Shown here in pieces: positions 25,319 to 36,940 of a stretch of 64,000 nucleotides of DNA; positions within the stretch are counted from its first letter, which is position 1; every line of letters begins with the position of its first letter. The DNA comes from Corydoras sp. C115 (lineage: Eukaryota; Chordata; Actinopteri; Siluriformes; Callichthyidae), in contig JAFMOC010000002.1 of assembly GCA_019802505.1 (NCBI GenBank), positions 912,001-976,000 of the forward strand, in the 5' to 3' direction. Under the pieces are notes generated by a model. The model was not told where the DNA came from. It ran no database searches and saw only the letters and a list, made by a program, of their open reading frames with translations. The position numbers were made by a program, and so were the translations under genes.

Positions 25319-25752
25319 TGTCACGGCACGCTTGAAAGGAGCAACGATAGTGAAATACAGTGAGTCATCCTTTTAATGCAGCCACACAAACTTAAAGTAC
25401 AGTTGCTAGTTCCAAATGAAAAAACAACTGAACCCGAGGCCCAGGCTTTTTAGGTAAGGAGATCCCTCGTGGAAAGGATGACTGGAGGCCGATACGTCCA
25501 AACAGGTGGCTCAATGAAAAGAAATAAATAAGCGAGAGCGGTGACAGTATCCCACATATGTGTGTAACAACGTTGAGGAAACGCAACATCCCAACGGCAC
25601 GCAAGTCCTATAAATGAGAACTGGAGATAATTAAAACAATTAAGTGATTTAACCAAATGAGTGGGACTGGGTGCAGAATAAAAACTCAAGAGGGAGAGCA
25701 AGAAGGGGAACAGAAAGACAGCTGGGAAGGTGTGGGAGCTGTAGGTGTGACA
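25319..25752 (-). mobile_element. Solo LTR, 434 bp
   Basis: Starts TGTCACGGC and ends GTGTGACA, giving inverted termini TGTCA/TGACA. It is bounded by a perfect 5-bp duplication TGTAG (25,314-25,318 and 25,753-25,757). The related sequence at about 56,907 has an uninterrupted single TGTAG, confirming a clean insertion. Orientation minus is suggested by the C/T-rich reading on that strand. No internal retroelement genes remain, so this is the product of LTR-LTR recombination. Confidence 0.85.
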
Positions 25753-26002
25753 TGTAGCATCACAAAACTGCAAATTATATAGATGTGATAAACAGCTTTA
25801 TAATTTTAAGCTTTAACAGCTTTAACAATGTTGAGATTTGGTTAAAAAATAGAAGCACCAGCAACATATTGTCATATCAATTATATTATTTTACTTAAAA
25901 GTTCCAAGCAAGCAGAGTTTATAAACATTAATGACACCGAAGTTTTCTCATAAATTTTTGTTAAAATGTTAAGATGTTAAATGTAAAGAAATGTGTTTCT
26001 AT

Positions 26003-26311
26003 CCATTATCCATCCATTATCTTCTGCTTTATCCTCTAGTGGGGTTGCAGTGAGGTTCCCCATGTCCATCCCCACACCAATCCATTGCTGTGGGAACACA
26101 CTCACTCACACAAACACACTCTATATGGGGCAATTTGGAGAATTCAATTGATCTTATCCATGTTTTTGGACTGTGGGAGGAAACCGGAGAAAACGGAGGA
26201 AACCCACGCGGACACGGGGAGAACATGGAAACTCCACCCAGATTGGGATTCGAACCGGGAATCCCTAGCGCTGAGAGGCGAACGTGCTAACCACTAAGCC
26301 ACCGTGCCGCC
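26003..26311 (-). repeat. tRNA-derived SINE, near full length
   Basis: Minus-strand copy with altered central part, from TCCATTATCTTCTGC to the ACCGTGCCGCC head. Inserted in duplicated-segment copy A. Confidence 0.9.
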
Positions 26312-26698
26312 CTGATTGTGTTTCCAGTTAAATCAAATTAAACTTTATTCAAATTCTAACCATACACTAATCCCATCAACCTTTATTTCATCTTCAATTA
26401 AAAGTTTAGAAAAGGTCTTTCTTGTCTGTGACATTAATGACAATACTGGATTAATAATAAATAAGCCTGCAGTTCAGCTGGTTCTTCCTTAACAACTGAC
26501 TTGTCTTTTCAGACTTTTAAATCATTTTGGATAAAAGCATGTGCTGAATGAAATGTAAATGTAATGTTTTTGTTTCACAAAATTATTATTTTAAATTATC
26601 TTCTATTTCCATCCATAACTTCATGATTTATACTCAGAAGTGTGACTGGTGCCACAAACCGCTACAAATTCATACCATATTTGATTTGAGCTCATAGT

Positions 26699-26807
<109 letters not shown>

Positions 26808-27074
26808 CTTTGAAAATGAACTGTATAAATGTAAGGATCTTGCCTAGGATCTTGTTCATTTCTGAAACAACAGGATATGCACTAGAAATACTTAATAATA
26901 ACATGTGTTACATGGAGGTACTAAGAACCATTATGCAAGAAGTGTTTATGTAAAAAAGTTTTTTTTTTCATTATCTCAAATATATATTACATTACATTGC
27001 CTTAATGAAGGCGCACTCTTGCACACCTGCGAACTCTGCAGCAGGTGAATACAAGCTAGCCCTTCACCTTCTCT

Positions 27075-28025
27075 GCAGGACTTTGGAATTGTCAGTTGGC
27101 CACCAAGAAGTCAGATTTCATTCCTGCTTTTGCGGATCATGCTGGTCTTCAGGTTTTAGCCCTCACTGAGATGTGGATTCGTCCCGAGAATTCCGCGACA
27201 CCAGCTGCCCTTTCAACGAATTTCCACTTCTCTCACTCTCCTCGTATCGGCAAAAAGAGGAGGGTGGAAATTCTCTCCTCTTACAGGTTTGCTTATTGAA
27301 CCGGTTAAATGTCATTTTCTTGTCATCTATCGCCCCCCAGGTCAACTAGATAACTCCGTCGAGGAATTCGATATGTTATTATCATCTCTCCCAGATGATG
27401 TTTGTCCTCTTGTCGTGCTCGGCGATTTCAACATTCACTTAGACCGACCGTATGCTACGTTTCTTGATCTCATCTCCAGCCTGGACCTCCATCTACTCTG
27501 CACCTCAGCTACCCACCGAGCTGGCAACCAGCTCGACCTCATCATGACGCGCTCATGTCTCTCTTCGGACATACACATCACTTCACTTCATGAATCAGAC
27601 CACTTCTTCATACAGTTCTTTGTCTCTCTTCCACCACCTCCCGTGATCATCAATAAATCATCTGAGGTATGTCACAATCTTAGCGCTCTCTCTAACACAC
27701 TCTTTGCTGACTTGGTTACAGATGCCCTTCCTAGCATCAGTAACTTCTTAGCCTTGACACCAACACTGCATCAAGCACATTCTGCTCCACCTTGGCTTCA
27801 TGTCTTGACCAGGTCTGTCCAAAATTCACCAGGAAAATACACAGTTCTCCGTCCAGTCCCTGGCTCACGGAGACGCAACGGAAGCTTGTCTGGTCTGTCT
27901 TCAGATTTAGAAACATACCAGTACAAATTGTTTCAAACAGGCCATAGTCAAACCCCTACTCAAAAAACCTACGCTCAACCCAAATTTGGTCGAGAGCTAC
28001 AGACCTGTTTCTCTTTTACCTTTCC
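27075..28025 (+). pseudogene. L2 LINE endonuclease domain (broken)
   Basis: AP-endonuclease region in two frames joined near 27,290. The GDFNIHLD and SDHF catalytic blocks are present at about 27,420 and 27,595. After about codon 170 of the 247-codon frame the sequence loses similarity, consistent with a deletion toward the RT domain. Confidence 0.8.
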
Positions 28026-29028
28026 TGTCTAAAACACTTGAACGGGTGGAATCCACACAGGTCTCCAAATTTCTTAATCAGAATAATCTCCTTGATCCCA
28101 ATCAGTCCGGTTTTAGATGTGGTCACTCCATGGAGACAGCATTGCTCTCTGTGATTGACTCACTTAAATCTGCCAAAGCCTAATCTCAATCCTCTGTCCT
28201 CATTCTGCTAGACCTTTCTGCAGCTTTTGATACAGTAAATCATCCGATTCTACTGTCCACTCTATCTTTCTGATACGACACTTTCTCTCTGATACTTTCT
28301 CTCTGATACGACATGGTTTCGATCCTATCTCACAGGAAGGACCTTCAAAGTGTCATGGAATGGGGAGATCTCTCACCAAGTACGCACTGGTGTGCCTCAG
28401 GGCTCTGTACTTGGTCCTCTCCTCTTCTCACTATACATGACATCACTGAGCACAGTCATCCAGGCGCATGGTTTCTCTTACCACTGCTATGCTGATGACA
28501 CTCAGCTTCATCTGTCTTTTGCCCCTGATGACACCACCATCTCAAATCGGTTATCTGCCTGCCTCACCGACATATCTGTTTGGATGAAGGCCCGTCATCT
28601 CAAATTAAATTTAGAAAAAACAGAGCTTCTCATTATCCCAACTAAACCCTCAATCCATCACGACCTAACCTTCCAAATTGACGGCTCCACAATCTCCCCA
28701 ACCGATTCGGTCCGGAACCTTGGTTTCACAATAGACTCCCACCTTTGACTCTCTGATCATGTTATCAAAACCGCCTGTACCTGCAGATTCCTTCTTTACA
28801 ACATAAGGAAGATCAGACCCTTCTTGACTGAACATGCTACCCAACTGCTTGTTCAAGCCCTAGTCCTATCCCGGCTTGATTATTGTAATACTTGCCGGTA
28901 TCCCAGCTTCCACAATCAGACCTCTTCAACTAATTCAAAACTCTGTGTTTAACCAGCCCAAGCGAACTCATGTCACTCCACTTCTCATTTCCCTCCATTG
29001 GCTCCCTGTAGCTGCTCGCATTCAGTAC
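27980..29028 (+). pseudogene. L2 LINE reverse transcriptase domain (broken)
   Basis: RT blocks in successive frames; the YADD catalytic box is at about 28,485. A local repeat of TTTCTCTCTGATAC near 28,270-28,310 and several frame changes break the protein. It is cut by the LTR at 29,029 and resumes at 29,873. Confidence 0.8.
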
Positions 29029-29867
29029 TGTTAGGGTTCCACTGAACCGTGCAGAGTAGGCTGGATCCGCTACTCGGAACAACGTAGTCGGGGGAGGGGA
29101 TTTGTTGCCAACAAAGTTTATTTAGCCACACACACAGGTACACAGTACTTCGGGGAACATAACATTGAGGGATAAACACAGGGGCTGCAGAGTTGGGGTC
29201 TGACGTCACGGCGTAGTCGTCGTCCGACGTCAGCGAGGCCGTGTTCCAATCTGCAGGAACGCACAGGGTGGAGTGTGGCTAAACACCAGGCAACAGCGGC
29301 AGAACAGAGCACTGCAATACAGAGACTCAAACACAGAACCAACAGGACGAGGTGCAACAGGGCGAGGCGAAGACAAGGCAAAACGAGGCGAGGCGGAGAA
29401 CCGGGGACGAGGGGTGTGGGCCAGAGTGGACGAGGCGTAGCAAGGGTAGGTGCATAAACCAAGACCATCTAGCCAAGAGTGATGGGAGTGAGCTGCTTAA
29501 ATAGGGAACAGTGATAGGGAAACCCAGGTGTGCATAATTACGGGGCGTGAACAATCAGACAAACCCAGACCATGTGACAATAACAAACCATGACAAAGAA
29601 CTACACACCAACACGTGACCAAAACAAAGCATGACATAAAGACCTACACACAACACGTGACAATAACAAAGCATGACATTACACTACACACAACACGTGA
29701 CCATAACAACGCATGACATAAAAACCTACACACAACACGTGACACTAACAAAGCATGACATAAAGACCTACACGTGACAATAACAAAGCATACAGGGGCG
29801 TAGAGACCAGACTAGTAAGGGGCGGGGCTACTCAGGAAGCACCACCCCTCCGTGACTGACCATAACA
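29029..29867 (-). mobile_element. Solo LTR, 839 bp, with E-box tandem array
   Basis: Starts TGTTAGGGTT and ends CCATAACA, so the termini are TGTTA/TAACA. It is flanked by a perfect AGTAC duplication (29,024-29,028 and 29,868-29,872). Removing it restores the L2 protein frame across QY-K, so the insertion is younger than the LINE. An AATAAA on the minus strand near 29,116-29,121 favours minus orientation. It contains a tandem array at 29,565-29,790. Confidence 0.85.
29565..29790. repeat. About 40-bp tandem repeat with CACGTG cores
   Basis: Five CACGTG palindromes start at 29,612, 29,654, 29,694, 29,736 and 29,771 (spacings 42, 40, 42, 35), preceded by a degenerate CATGTG unit at 29,572. Each is followed by AC and an ATAACAAAGCATGACAT-like segment. 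The motif is the bHLH E-box/CLEAR core. Confidence 0.9.
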
Positions 29868-29872
29868 AGTAC

Positions 29873-30127
29873 AAGTCACTGACTCTGGCCTACAGAACCA
29901 TTTCTGGATCTTCCCCCTCTTACCTTCACTCTATCTTTTTAAAATACACTCCGACTCGTTCACTTGGCTCCAGTGATGATTGCCGCCTGGCGATTCCACC
30001 TCACCGAGGAGCTAATTCTCACTCCGTGGCGTTCACCACTGCAAAATGGTGGAACGATCTTCCCAACTCTGTCCGTAAGGCAGAATCACTAAACAGTTTT
30101 AAGAAACCACTGAAGACGCATCTCTAA
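29873..30127 (+). pseudogene. L2 LINE C-terminal segment after the LTR
   Basis: Frame reads YKSLTLAYRTISGSSPSYL and then KWWNDLPNSVRKAESLNSFK to a stop. It is the direct continuation of the L2 protein interrupted at 29,028. Confidence 0.85.
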
Positions 30128-31149
30128 CAAATACCTGTTGTAGAAAAAAAAAAGAGGGGGGGGGGGCGCAGCATCAAATAATAATCAGGTTTGATGAATT
30201 TACATATAGTTGGTTTGGTATAGTAACTTCTGACTTGTAATGTCTGATTTGTAAGTCGCTTTGGATAAAAGTGTCTGCTAAATGACTAAATGTAATGTAA
30301 ATGCATAAAGCAGGAAATAATAAGGTAACGAAATTTTCTTCTGATAAATGTGTGAAGTCGCTTATAAAACGTGACCCAAAATACAAATAAAACAAACAAA
30401 AGGCAGTTTATAAAAACTGCTTTCACAAGCCGTGGTTACAAATGGAATGTAAACACAGTGTGATCTTTGTATGTATGCTTTGATGCATGTCTTAGCTTTG
30501 AGACTATGTGCCTAAGTGCACAAAGGAGAACGGAGGTGAAAATGGTCAAACTGACACACTTGAGCAAAAGAGAGGCGGACTATTGTCTTCCACCATCTCA
30601 ACATCTCTGCACTCTTTTCTAAAATAAATCATCCATCTTAGCTGACACTGGGCGTCAGGCAATACATGCAATCTCAAAACAACAAAATACAATAAGTAGG
30701 AAGGAATTTCAGTATTGCCCCAAGAGACCTCCAATCAATACCATAGGAACGTGAAAAAAGGCAAAGGCATGACGAGGATGCCTTGCCAAGAGCCACTTTG
30801 AATGAGAAATATCTAATGTCAGACCTAATTAAAATGGAACTTCCTGGAGGTTGTAGTCTTTCTCCCAGAGTGACGAGATGGTGACATGGCCTGTGACACT
30901 GAAAGGTTTAAACTTATTTAATTGAGTATTTTTTAAAAATGTGGTCAACAAGTAGTTCAATAGAGGAATCGTTTTGTTAAATATATTTACAAATATGGCT
31001 TTAAGGCCTAAAGCTTAACCAGACCATTTTCATTATTTGTGTTATTGCAGTTTTGACTAATAACATTAAAGCTACTCAGTGTGCAGTGGGGTTTAAAAAA
31101 ATAGATGTGTAGATTTCTCAGGTTCCTTTGTTGCTAACAGTGTATCATA

Positions 31150-32623
31150 CAGTCATGGCACAATGACACAAATATTATTTTTTTCACATGATCTGCTGCC
31201 CTCTGGTTTTTATGTGTGTTTGTCAGATGTTTTATCACATACAGAAATATAATTGCAATCATATTATGAGTAACAAAAGCTTTTATTGACAGTTAGAATG
31301 AGTTAATGCAGGAAGTCAACATTTGCAGTGTTGACCCTTCTTCTTCAGGACCTCTGCAATTCTCCCTGGCATGCTCTCAATCAACTTCTGGACCAAATGC
31401 TGACTGATAGCAGTCCATTCTTGCACAATCAATGCTTGCATTTTGTCAGAATGTGGAGTTTTTTGTTTGTCCACCCGTCTCTTGATGATTGACCACAAGT
31501 TCTCAATGGGATTAAGATCTGGGGAGTTTCCAGGCCATGGACCCAAAATCTCTATGTTTTGTTCCCAGAGCCATGTAGTTATCACCTTTGCTTTATGGCA
31601 AGGTGCTCCATCATGCTGGAAAAGGCATTGTTGATCACCAAACTGCTCTTGGATGGTTGGGAGAAGTTGCTCTCGGAGGACATTCTGGTACCATTCTTTA
31701 TTCATGGCTGTGTTTTTAGGCAAGACTGTGAGAGCTGATTCCCTTGGCTGAGAAGCAACCCCACACATGAATGGTTTCAGGATGCTTTACAGTTGGCATG
31801 AGACAAGACTGGTGGTAGCGCTCACCTCGTCTTCTCCAAATAAGCTGTTTTCCAGATGTCCCAAACAATCGGAAAGGGGATTCATCAGAGAAAATGACTT
31901 TACCTCAGTCCTCAGCAGTCCACGCCCTGTACCTTTTGCAGAATATCAGTCTGTCCCTGATGTTTTTTCTGGAGAGAGGTGGCTTCTTTGCTGCCCTCCT
32001 TGAGACCAGACCTTCCTCTAAGAGTTTCTGCCTCACAGTGCGTGCAGATGCACTCACACCTGCCTGCTGGCATTCGTGAGCAAGCTCTGCACTGCTGGTA
32101 GCCCGATCCCGCAGCTCAAACACTTTTAAGAGACGGTTCTGGCACTTGCTGGTCTTTCTTGGGCGCCCTGGAGCCTTTTTGGCAACAATGGAACCTCTCT
32201 CCTTGAAGTTCTTGATGATGCAATAGATTGTTGACTGAGGTGCAATCTTTCTAGCTGCGATACTCTTCCCTGTTAGGCCATTTTTGTGCAGTGCAATGAC
32301 TGCATGTGTTTCTTTAGAGATAACCATGGTTAACAGAAGAGAAACAATGATGCCAAGCACCAGCCTCCTTTTAAAGTGCCCAGTGGTGTCATTCTTATTA
32401 ATCATGACAGATTGATCTCCAGCCCTGTCCTCATCAACACCCATACCTGTGTTAATGGAGCAATCACTGAAACGATGTTAGCTGGTTTGCAATTAATTGC
32501 TGTTAAGCTGATCACTCTTTATAGCATTCTGGAGTATATGCAAATTGCCATTATAAAAACTGAAGCAGTAGACTTTGTAAAAATTAATATTTGTATCATT
32601 CTCAAAACTTTTGGCCATGAACG
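31150..32623 (-). mobile_element. Tc1/mariner element, inactive transposase
   Basis: Bounded by TA dinucleotides (31,148-31,149 and 32,624-32,625), with ends CAGTCATGGCACAATGACAC and a matching inverted right end. The minus-strand transposase has a helix-turn-helix region (about 32,030-32,325), the GRPRK-type linker, the first catalytic block (SDESPFRLFG), FQHDGAPCHK and SPDLNPIENLW. A Trp codon before the first block has become TGA (near 31,903-31,905), and a frameshift follows near 31,730-31,770. The family is one known to be shared between teleosts and lampreys. Confidence 0.85.
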
Positions 32624-32870
32624 TACACACCGACACGCATGCTTCAGAGATCAGTGTATAAAATTTAGTCCAGTCGAGTAGAATGTGATTTTCATTGATT
32701 ATACTTTATTAGACTTAGATAACCTTTATTGTCATTCAATTATACACTTGGTGTATGCAGAACGAAATTTTGTTGCATTTGCTCGCAAGTATAAAAAGAG
32801 ATGAAGAGTGAAGTTTGTAACACGTGGAAACATGATTGTATATATGAGTATAAAGTATACAGAGAAAAAG

Positions 32871-32872
<2 letters not shown>

Positions 32873-32952
<80 letters not shown>
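32873..32952. repeat. (AT)n microsatellite
   Basis: About 80 bases of alternating AT, flanked by an imperfect inverted repeat of ATATGAGTATAAAGTATACA on one side and its complement on the other. Confidence 0.95.
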
Positions 32953-32954
<2 letters not shown>

Positions 32955-33039
32955 TTTTATTCTGTATACTTTATACTCATATATACTCATGTTTCTACAT
33001 ATATATACATACATACATACATACATACACACAGCAGCA

Positions 33040-34340
33040 TAGGTAAAAAAAAAAAAAAAAAAGATTAATCCCTCAATGGGGAGATTCAGCAGTAAAAAAG
33101 ATCAGATGGAATACATTGGGCAAGGAAAAAGACAAGTGATCAAAAAAAGAAACCAGGATGGAGCACAGTTTAGCAACACGAAATAAACACCTTTTAAGAT
33201 AAAGCACACATAACAACTTTAGTTTAGTTTAGTCACAGTTTTAGGACCGGCTGCCACATTAAGGTGCTCAGGCCCCCCTTGCCCCTAAACCAAATTTAAT
33301 AATTTGGATGAATTTGATGCTAAATAATAATATCAACTTATTTTATGCAACATTATGGACCATTTAAAGAAAAAAGGTTTCAAACCAAGAGTATAAAACA
33401 ATGAGACATGTGAATAAATCAAATGTTCACACAATCAGGCACACATTCCCATCACCACTGCATACACAGTATACAAAGTAATTTCTGCTCATGATTTGCT
33501 ACATACACTCTTGCTGGTGTCATTATAATTCATTCCACCCAACAAAGCAGTGATCAACTTTTAAAAGGAAATGCATTATGCATGTCAAAACAGTTTCATT
33601 AAGCCATAATAAATGTCTAACATCATTTGATCAAATAACTTTGGGTTCTTTTAGGACTTTAAGCCCAAATGAGTATATTTTAGTAGATGCATCACTTAAT
33701 AGAAATTAGCCAGTGTCTGCTATTAAATTAAGTAAAAGCCTTATTTATACTAAACATGTAAGCAATTGAATAAATTTAAACTTGTAATAATATGATTTTG
33801 CACATCTGTTTTGGTGTATGACAATGTGGGTCTAAAATGTTAGTTTGAAGAAACACGTATTCGTTAAATATCTGTTTCCATGCTTAGCTTTTAGATTTGC
33901 ATAAGCTCTCAGATACTGTACACATTTAGAGCCATGGATGAAGAATAGTCAGGAAATGTAGAAGAGTGGGCATCTAATGGTTAAGAACTGGTTTTAGTAA
34001 CATTACAAAAAGGTCTTTGTTATTGAACGTGTTGGTCAGAGTTACAGATTCCCAGCCGTGCAAAAAATCTGAACAAATTTTACCAATAGGTCTTCTTAAT
34101 TTATACAGACTGATGTCTTTGTGTAACTACATGGAAGATCGACCATGGACCAACCTGAATGTGCAGGAATGTGACAAATTTATACAGTCAAATATATTGC
34201 AACTTAGAAGAGTAGAGAACGCAAAAACATTAAAAACACATTGGTTCTGCTTTAACATCCTTATAACAAAGTATAGCTGAATAGGCACAATGGGGACAGG
34301 ATGAAGGAAGAAACTCTGTACAGTTATATTAAAATCAGCT
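33040..34340. other. zc3h11a: Region beyond the zc3h11a stop codon, including its 3' UTR
   Basis: AT-rich. The proximal part must be 3' UTR of the minus-strand zc3h11a gene, but I could not fix a polyadenylation signal. No coding feature; a 87-codon plus-strand frame at 34,017-34,280 has no family marks. Confidence 0.5.
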
Positions 34341-34536
34341 CTAGCTGTCAATCATTTCTAAGAGCTCCAATAGGAGGTCATCACTTGTTTTATCAGAATT
34401 CAGCTCACTCTCATCATCCACGTAACCAATGAACTCATCCAGCAGGTCTTCAAAGTCATCATTCATAGAGGAACTTCCTGGAAGAGCATGATGTGCAGAC
34501 ACTACATTCACCAGAGTTGACGTTTTAACAGCAGGT
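34341..34536 (-). CDS. zc3h11a: zc3h11a coding exon 13 (last)
   Basis: Enters in phase 2 after a TTGTGCAG acceptor. Encodes RPAVKTSTLVN through an acidic tail ending LLLELLEMIDS and TAG at 34,341-34,343. This tail is the most recognisable C-terminal signature of the family. Confidence 0.93.
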
Positions 34537-36874
34537 CTGCACAATTAAATAAATTAAATAAAAATTAGAGGTAAGTTTATAAAGACAACTGGTATTTTTA
34601 GAAGTATTAGCAATCTACAAATCACATCATTTATCCCATGCGGTGAAAACACATTATTAAAGCACAAATACACCACCAGTTCTATTAAGGTACAAACTGG
34701 GAAAAAAAAAATATTTCCTGATGAATGAACACCTGGAATCATACCCAGAGCATTTATTAAGGTACAAACTGGGGAAAAAAAATATTTCCTGATGAATGAA
34801 CACCTGGAATCATACCCAGAGCATGAGATAATAACTGACTCTATGTTAACTACTGATGAGACTATAACAGAACTGATCTTGCTTTAACTGAGACCTGCTG
34901 CTATTTTATTTATACATTATGATGGTTTTCCACCTGCTGGCACTGCTGGGCCACCTCAGGAGAACGGGTGCTGGAAAGGCCTATTGGAGTGCGGAGCAAG
35001 AACTAATGTATTTGTGCCAATTAAGATAAACTTTATCAAAAAGCAACAAATTGATCCACAAAACACTGTGAACTCAAGAACTTTAAGAGAAAGGTTTTAA
35101 ACTGGCCTGTGATAACATTAAACCAACTGAGAAATGCGTTTTACCTCTCGCTAATTAGACTGTAACAGTCTGCCGTAAAAGCCATGACATGAATAACAGA
35201 AACAGACATTGTCATTTCATTTACACACTTTGAATTCTAATGACTTCTAATATTTGACTCAGATAAAAATTGGGCGCTCTAACTCAAAATTAGCAATATT
35301 TTAAAAACAAAGCTTTTAAGTTTTTATAATACTTTCTGGATAGGAACTGTAAAAGTTTAATATAATGGAGGGTTGTTTCCCAACATGAATAAATTAGTCT
35401 GTATCCTGTATAAACATATGCATGCTTAGTGCATGAATGAAAAAAAAGATGGTGACATTATTATCAATCTGTACCAAATTAGAGAAAACATAAAACCTAT
35501 AATATTAAAATGTCACCAAATTCACTTTTTACACAATAATTAACCCACCTTGCATTTGCTTAAAAGTACACATTTCAAATAATTGCAGAGTACTGTAATG
35601 GTATCCATCTTGTCTACCAACATAAAACACTCATCTGTCTTGTTTGTGAGACAGGGACAGTAACAAACCACAGTTTTAATAATTACACTTTTTTAAATTT
35701 GACTGTGAAATCAAATATATTTTAAATGCACATAATGTTGAATCAGCAAAAAAAAAATACCACTGGTTGTACTGAATGAGCTGTTTCCTATAGTTACTCC
35801 AAACACCTGTGCTTAAACTCTATAGCCTATAAACTCAGAATGACAAACTGTCAATTGTGCAGTGGTCAGGGACCATCACAAATATGTGCAGGCATTGTGC
35901 AGACTGAGTATTTACACACAAATGTTGATAGGTCGCTAAATAATCATATTTAAATGCCCGTTAGCTAAAAAAAGTCATACCTTTGTGGGACAGCAGGAAC
36001 ATCATTTACAGGAGTTGTGCTTTTATTTGAAGAAGCTTTTTGATCAGCAACAAACTCTTGGTTACTGGCTTCAACACCCAAATTACAAGTTTCAGCTTCC
36101 TTGCAGTGTGGGTTAGTTTTAGGTACTGGATCAGCAGTGAGGGGCTTCACTGCAGCAACAGCAGAAGCATGACTTCTCAAAGCCTTCCTCTTTTGTCCAA
36201 GTGAAAGCTGAACAGCAGGCTTCATCACCAAAGGCTTCACATTCAGCTTGGGTTTCACTGAAAAAGAAAATGAATTACAATATATATATATTTTTAAATA
36301 TTTTTTCATCACGACATGACAGCTAGAGAAAAATTAAGTAGTGTGGGAGGAGAGCATGCTCAAATTCAAGCTAGTAACCAATGAAAAATTTTTTGCAAAC
36401 TAGTAAACATGTAGGAGATCACAGAAGTTTTTTTTAAACCTTTCAAAAACATTTTAGTACATAATGCAGCAGCTACATTTAAATGGTTCAATAATGTTGG
36501 CTTAATCAAGTTTAGGTTTATTTATTTATATACTACTTTTTTATAAAAGTAAAATGTCTCAAAACATCTTTACAGTGTTTTAAGCCTTAATTATCAAAAA
36601 GCAAGCTGAAGTGTCAAGGAACGATATTGTTTTAATTTAAAAAGAAGAATGTCGTGAGAATCAGGGCTCCGTGAGTAACTCATCCTCCTTGAGCAGCTGG
36701 ACAGAGTTAACAGTATAGGACATCAAGATACAGGCTGTATATTTAATCAAGAGTCCATTGAAAATGGATACAATAACTCAGCTCAGTCATTAAATTATGT
36801 TGAAATTTTGTTTAAGGTTAAAAGAAAATTAAGACAAAAGCTAAAAACTGTACTGTAGGGCCCACTAAAAAAGA

Positions 36875-36940
<66 letters not shown>

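Larger units (their letters stand above)
27000..30303 (+). mobile_element. L2-type LINE, degraded, interrupted by a solo LTR
   Basis: Plus-strand non-LTR retrotransposon. In order: endonuclease start (DFIPAFADHAGLQVLALTE), endonuclease core (VIYRPPGQLDN, LVVLGDFNIHLD, GNQLDLI, SDHF), and the RT blocks ESYRPVSLLPFLSKTLERV, LLDLSAAFDTVNH, RTGVPQGSVLGPLLFSLY and YADDTQLHLS. It continues through KLNLEKTELLI and the C-terminal WWNDLPNSVRKAESLNSFK. The 3' end is the usual CTTTGGATAAAAGTGTCTGC tail near 30,260-30,303. Frameshifts, stops and an internal deletion between endonuclease and RT make it inactive. Confidence 0.85.

Noticed and set aside
25392..25773. 70- and 107-codon minus-strand frames
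   Set aside because: They fall within the solo LTR and are unrelated to any retroelement protein.
29565..29790. CRISPR-like tandem array
   Set aside because: Units are contiguous with no unique spacers, lie inside an LTR, and the DNA is vertebrate.
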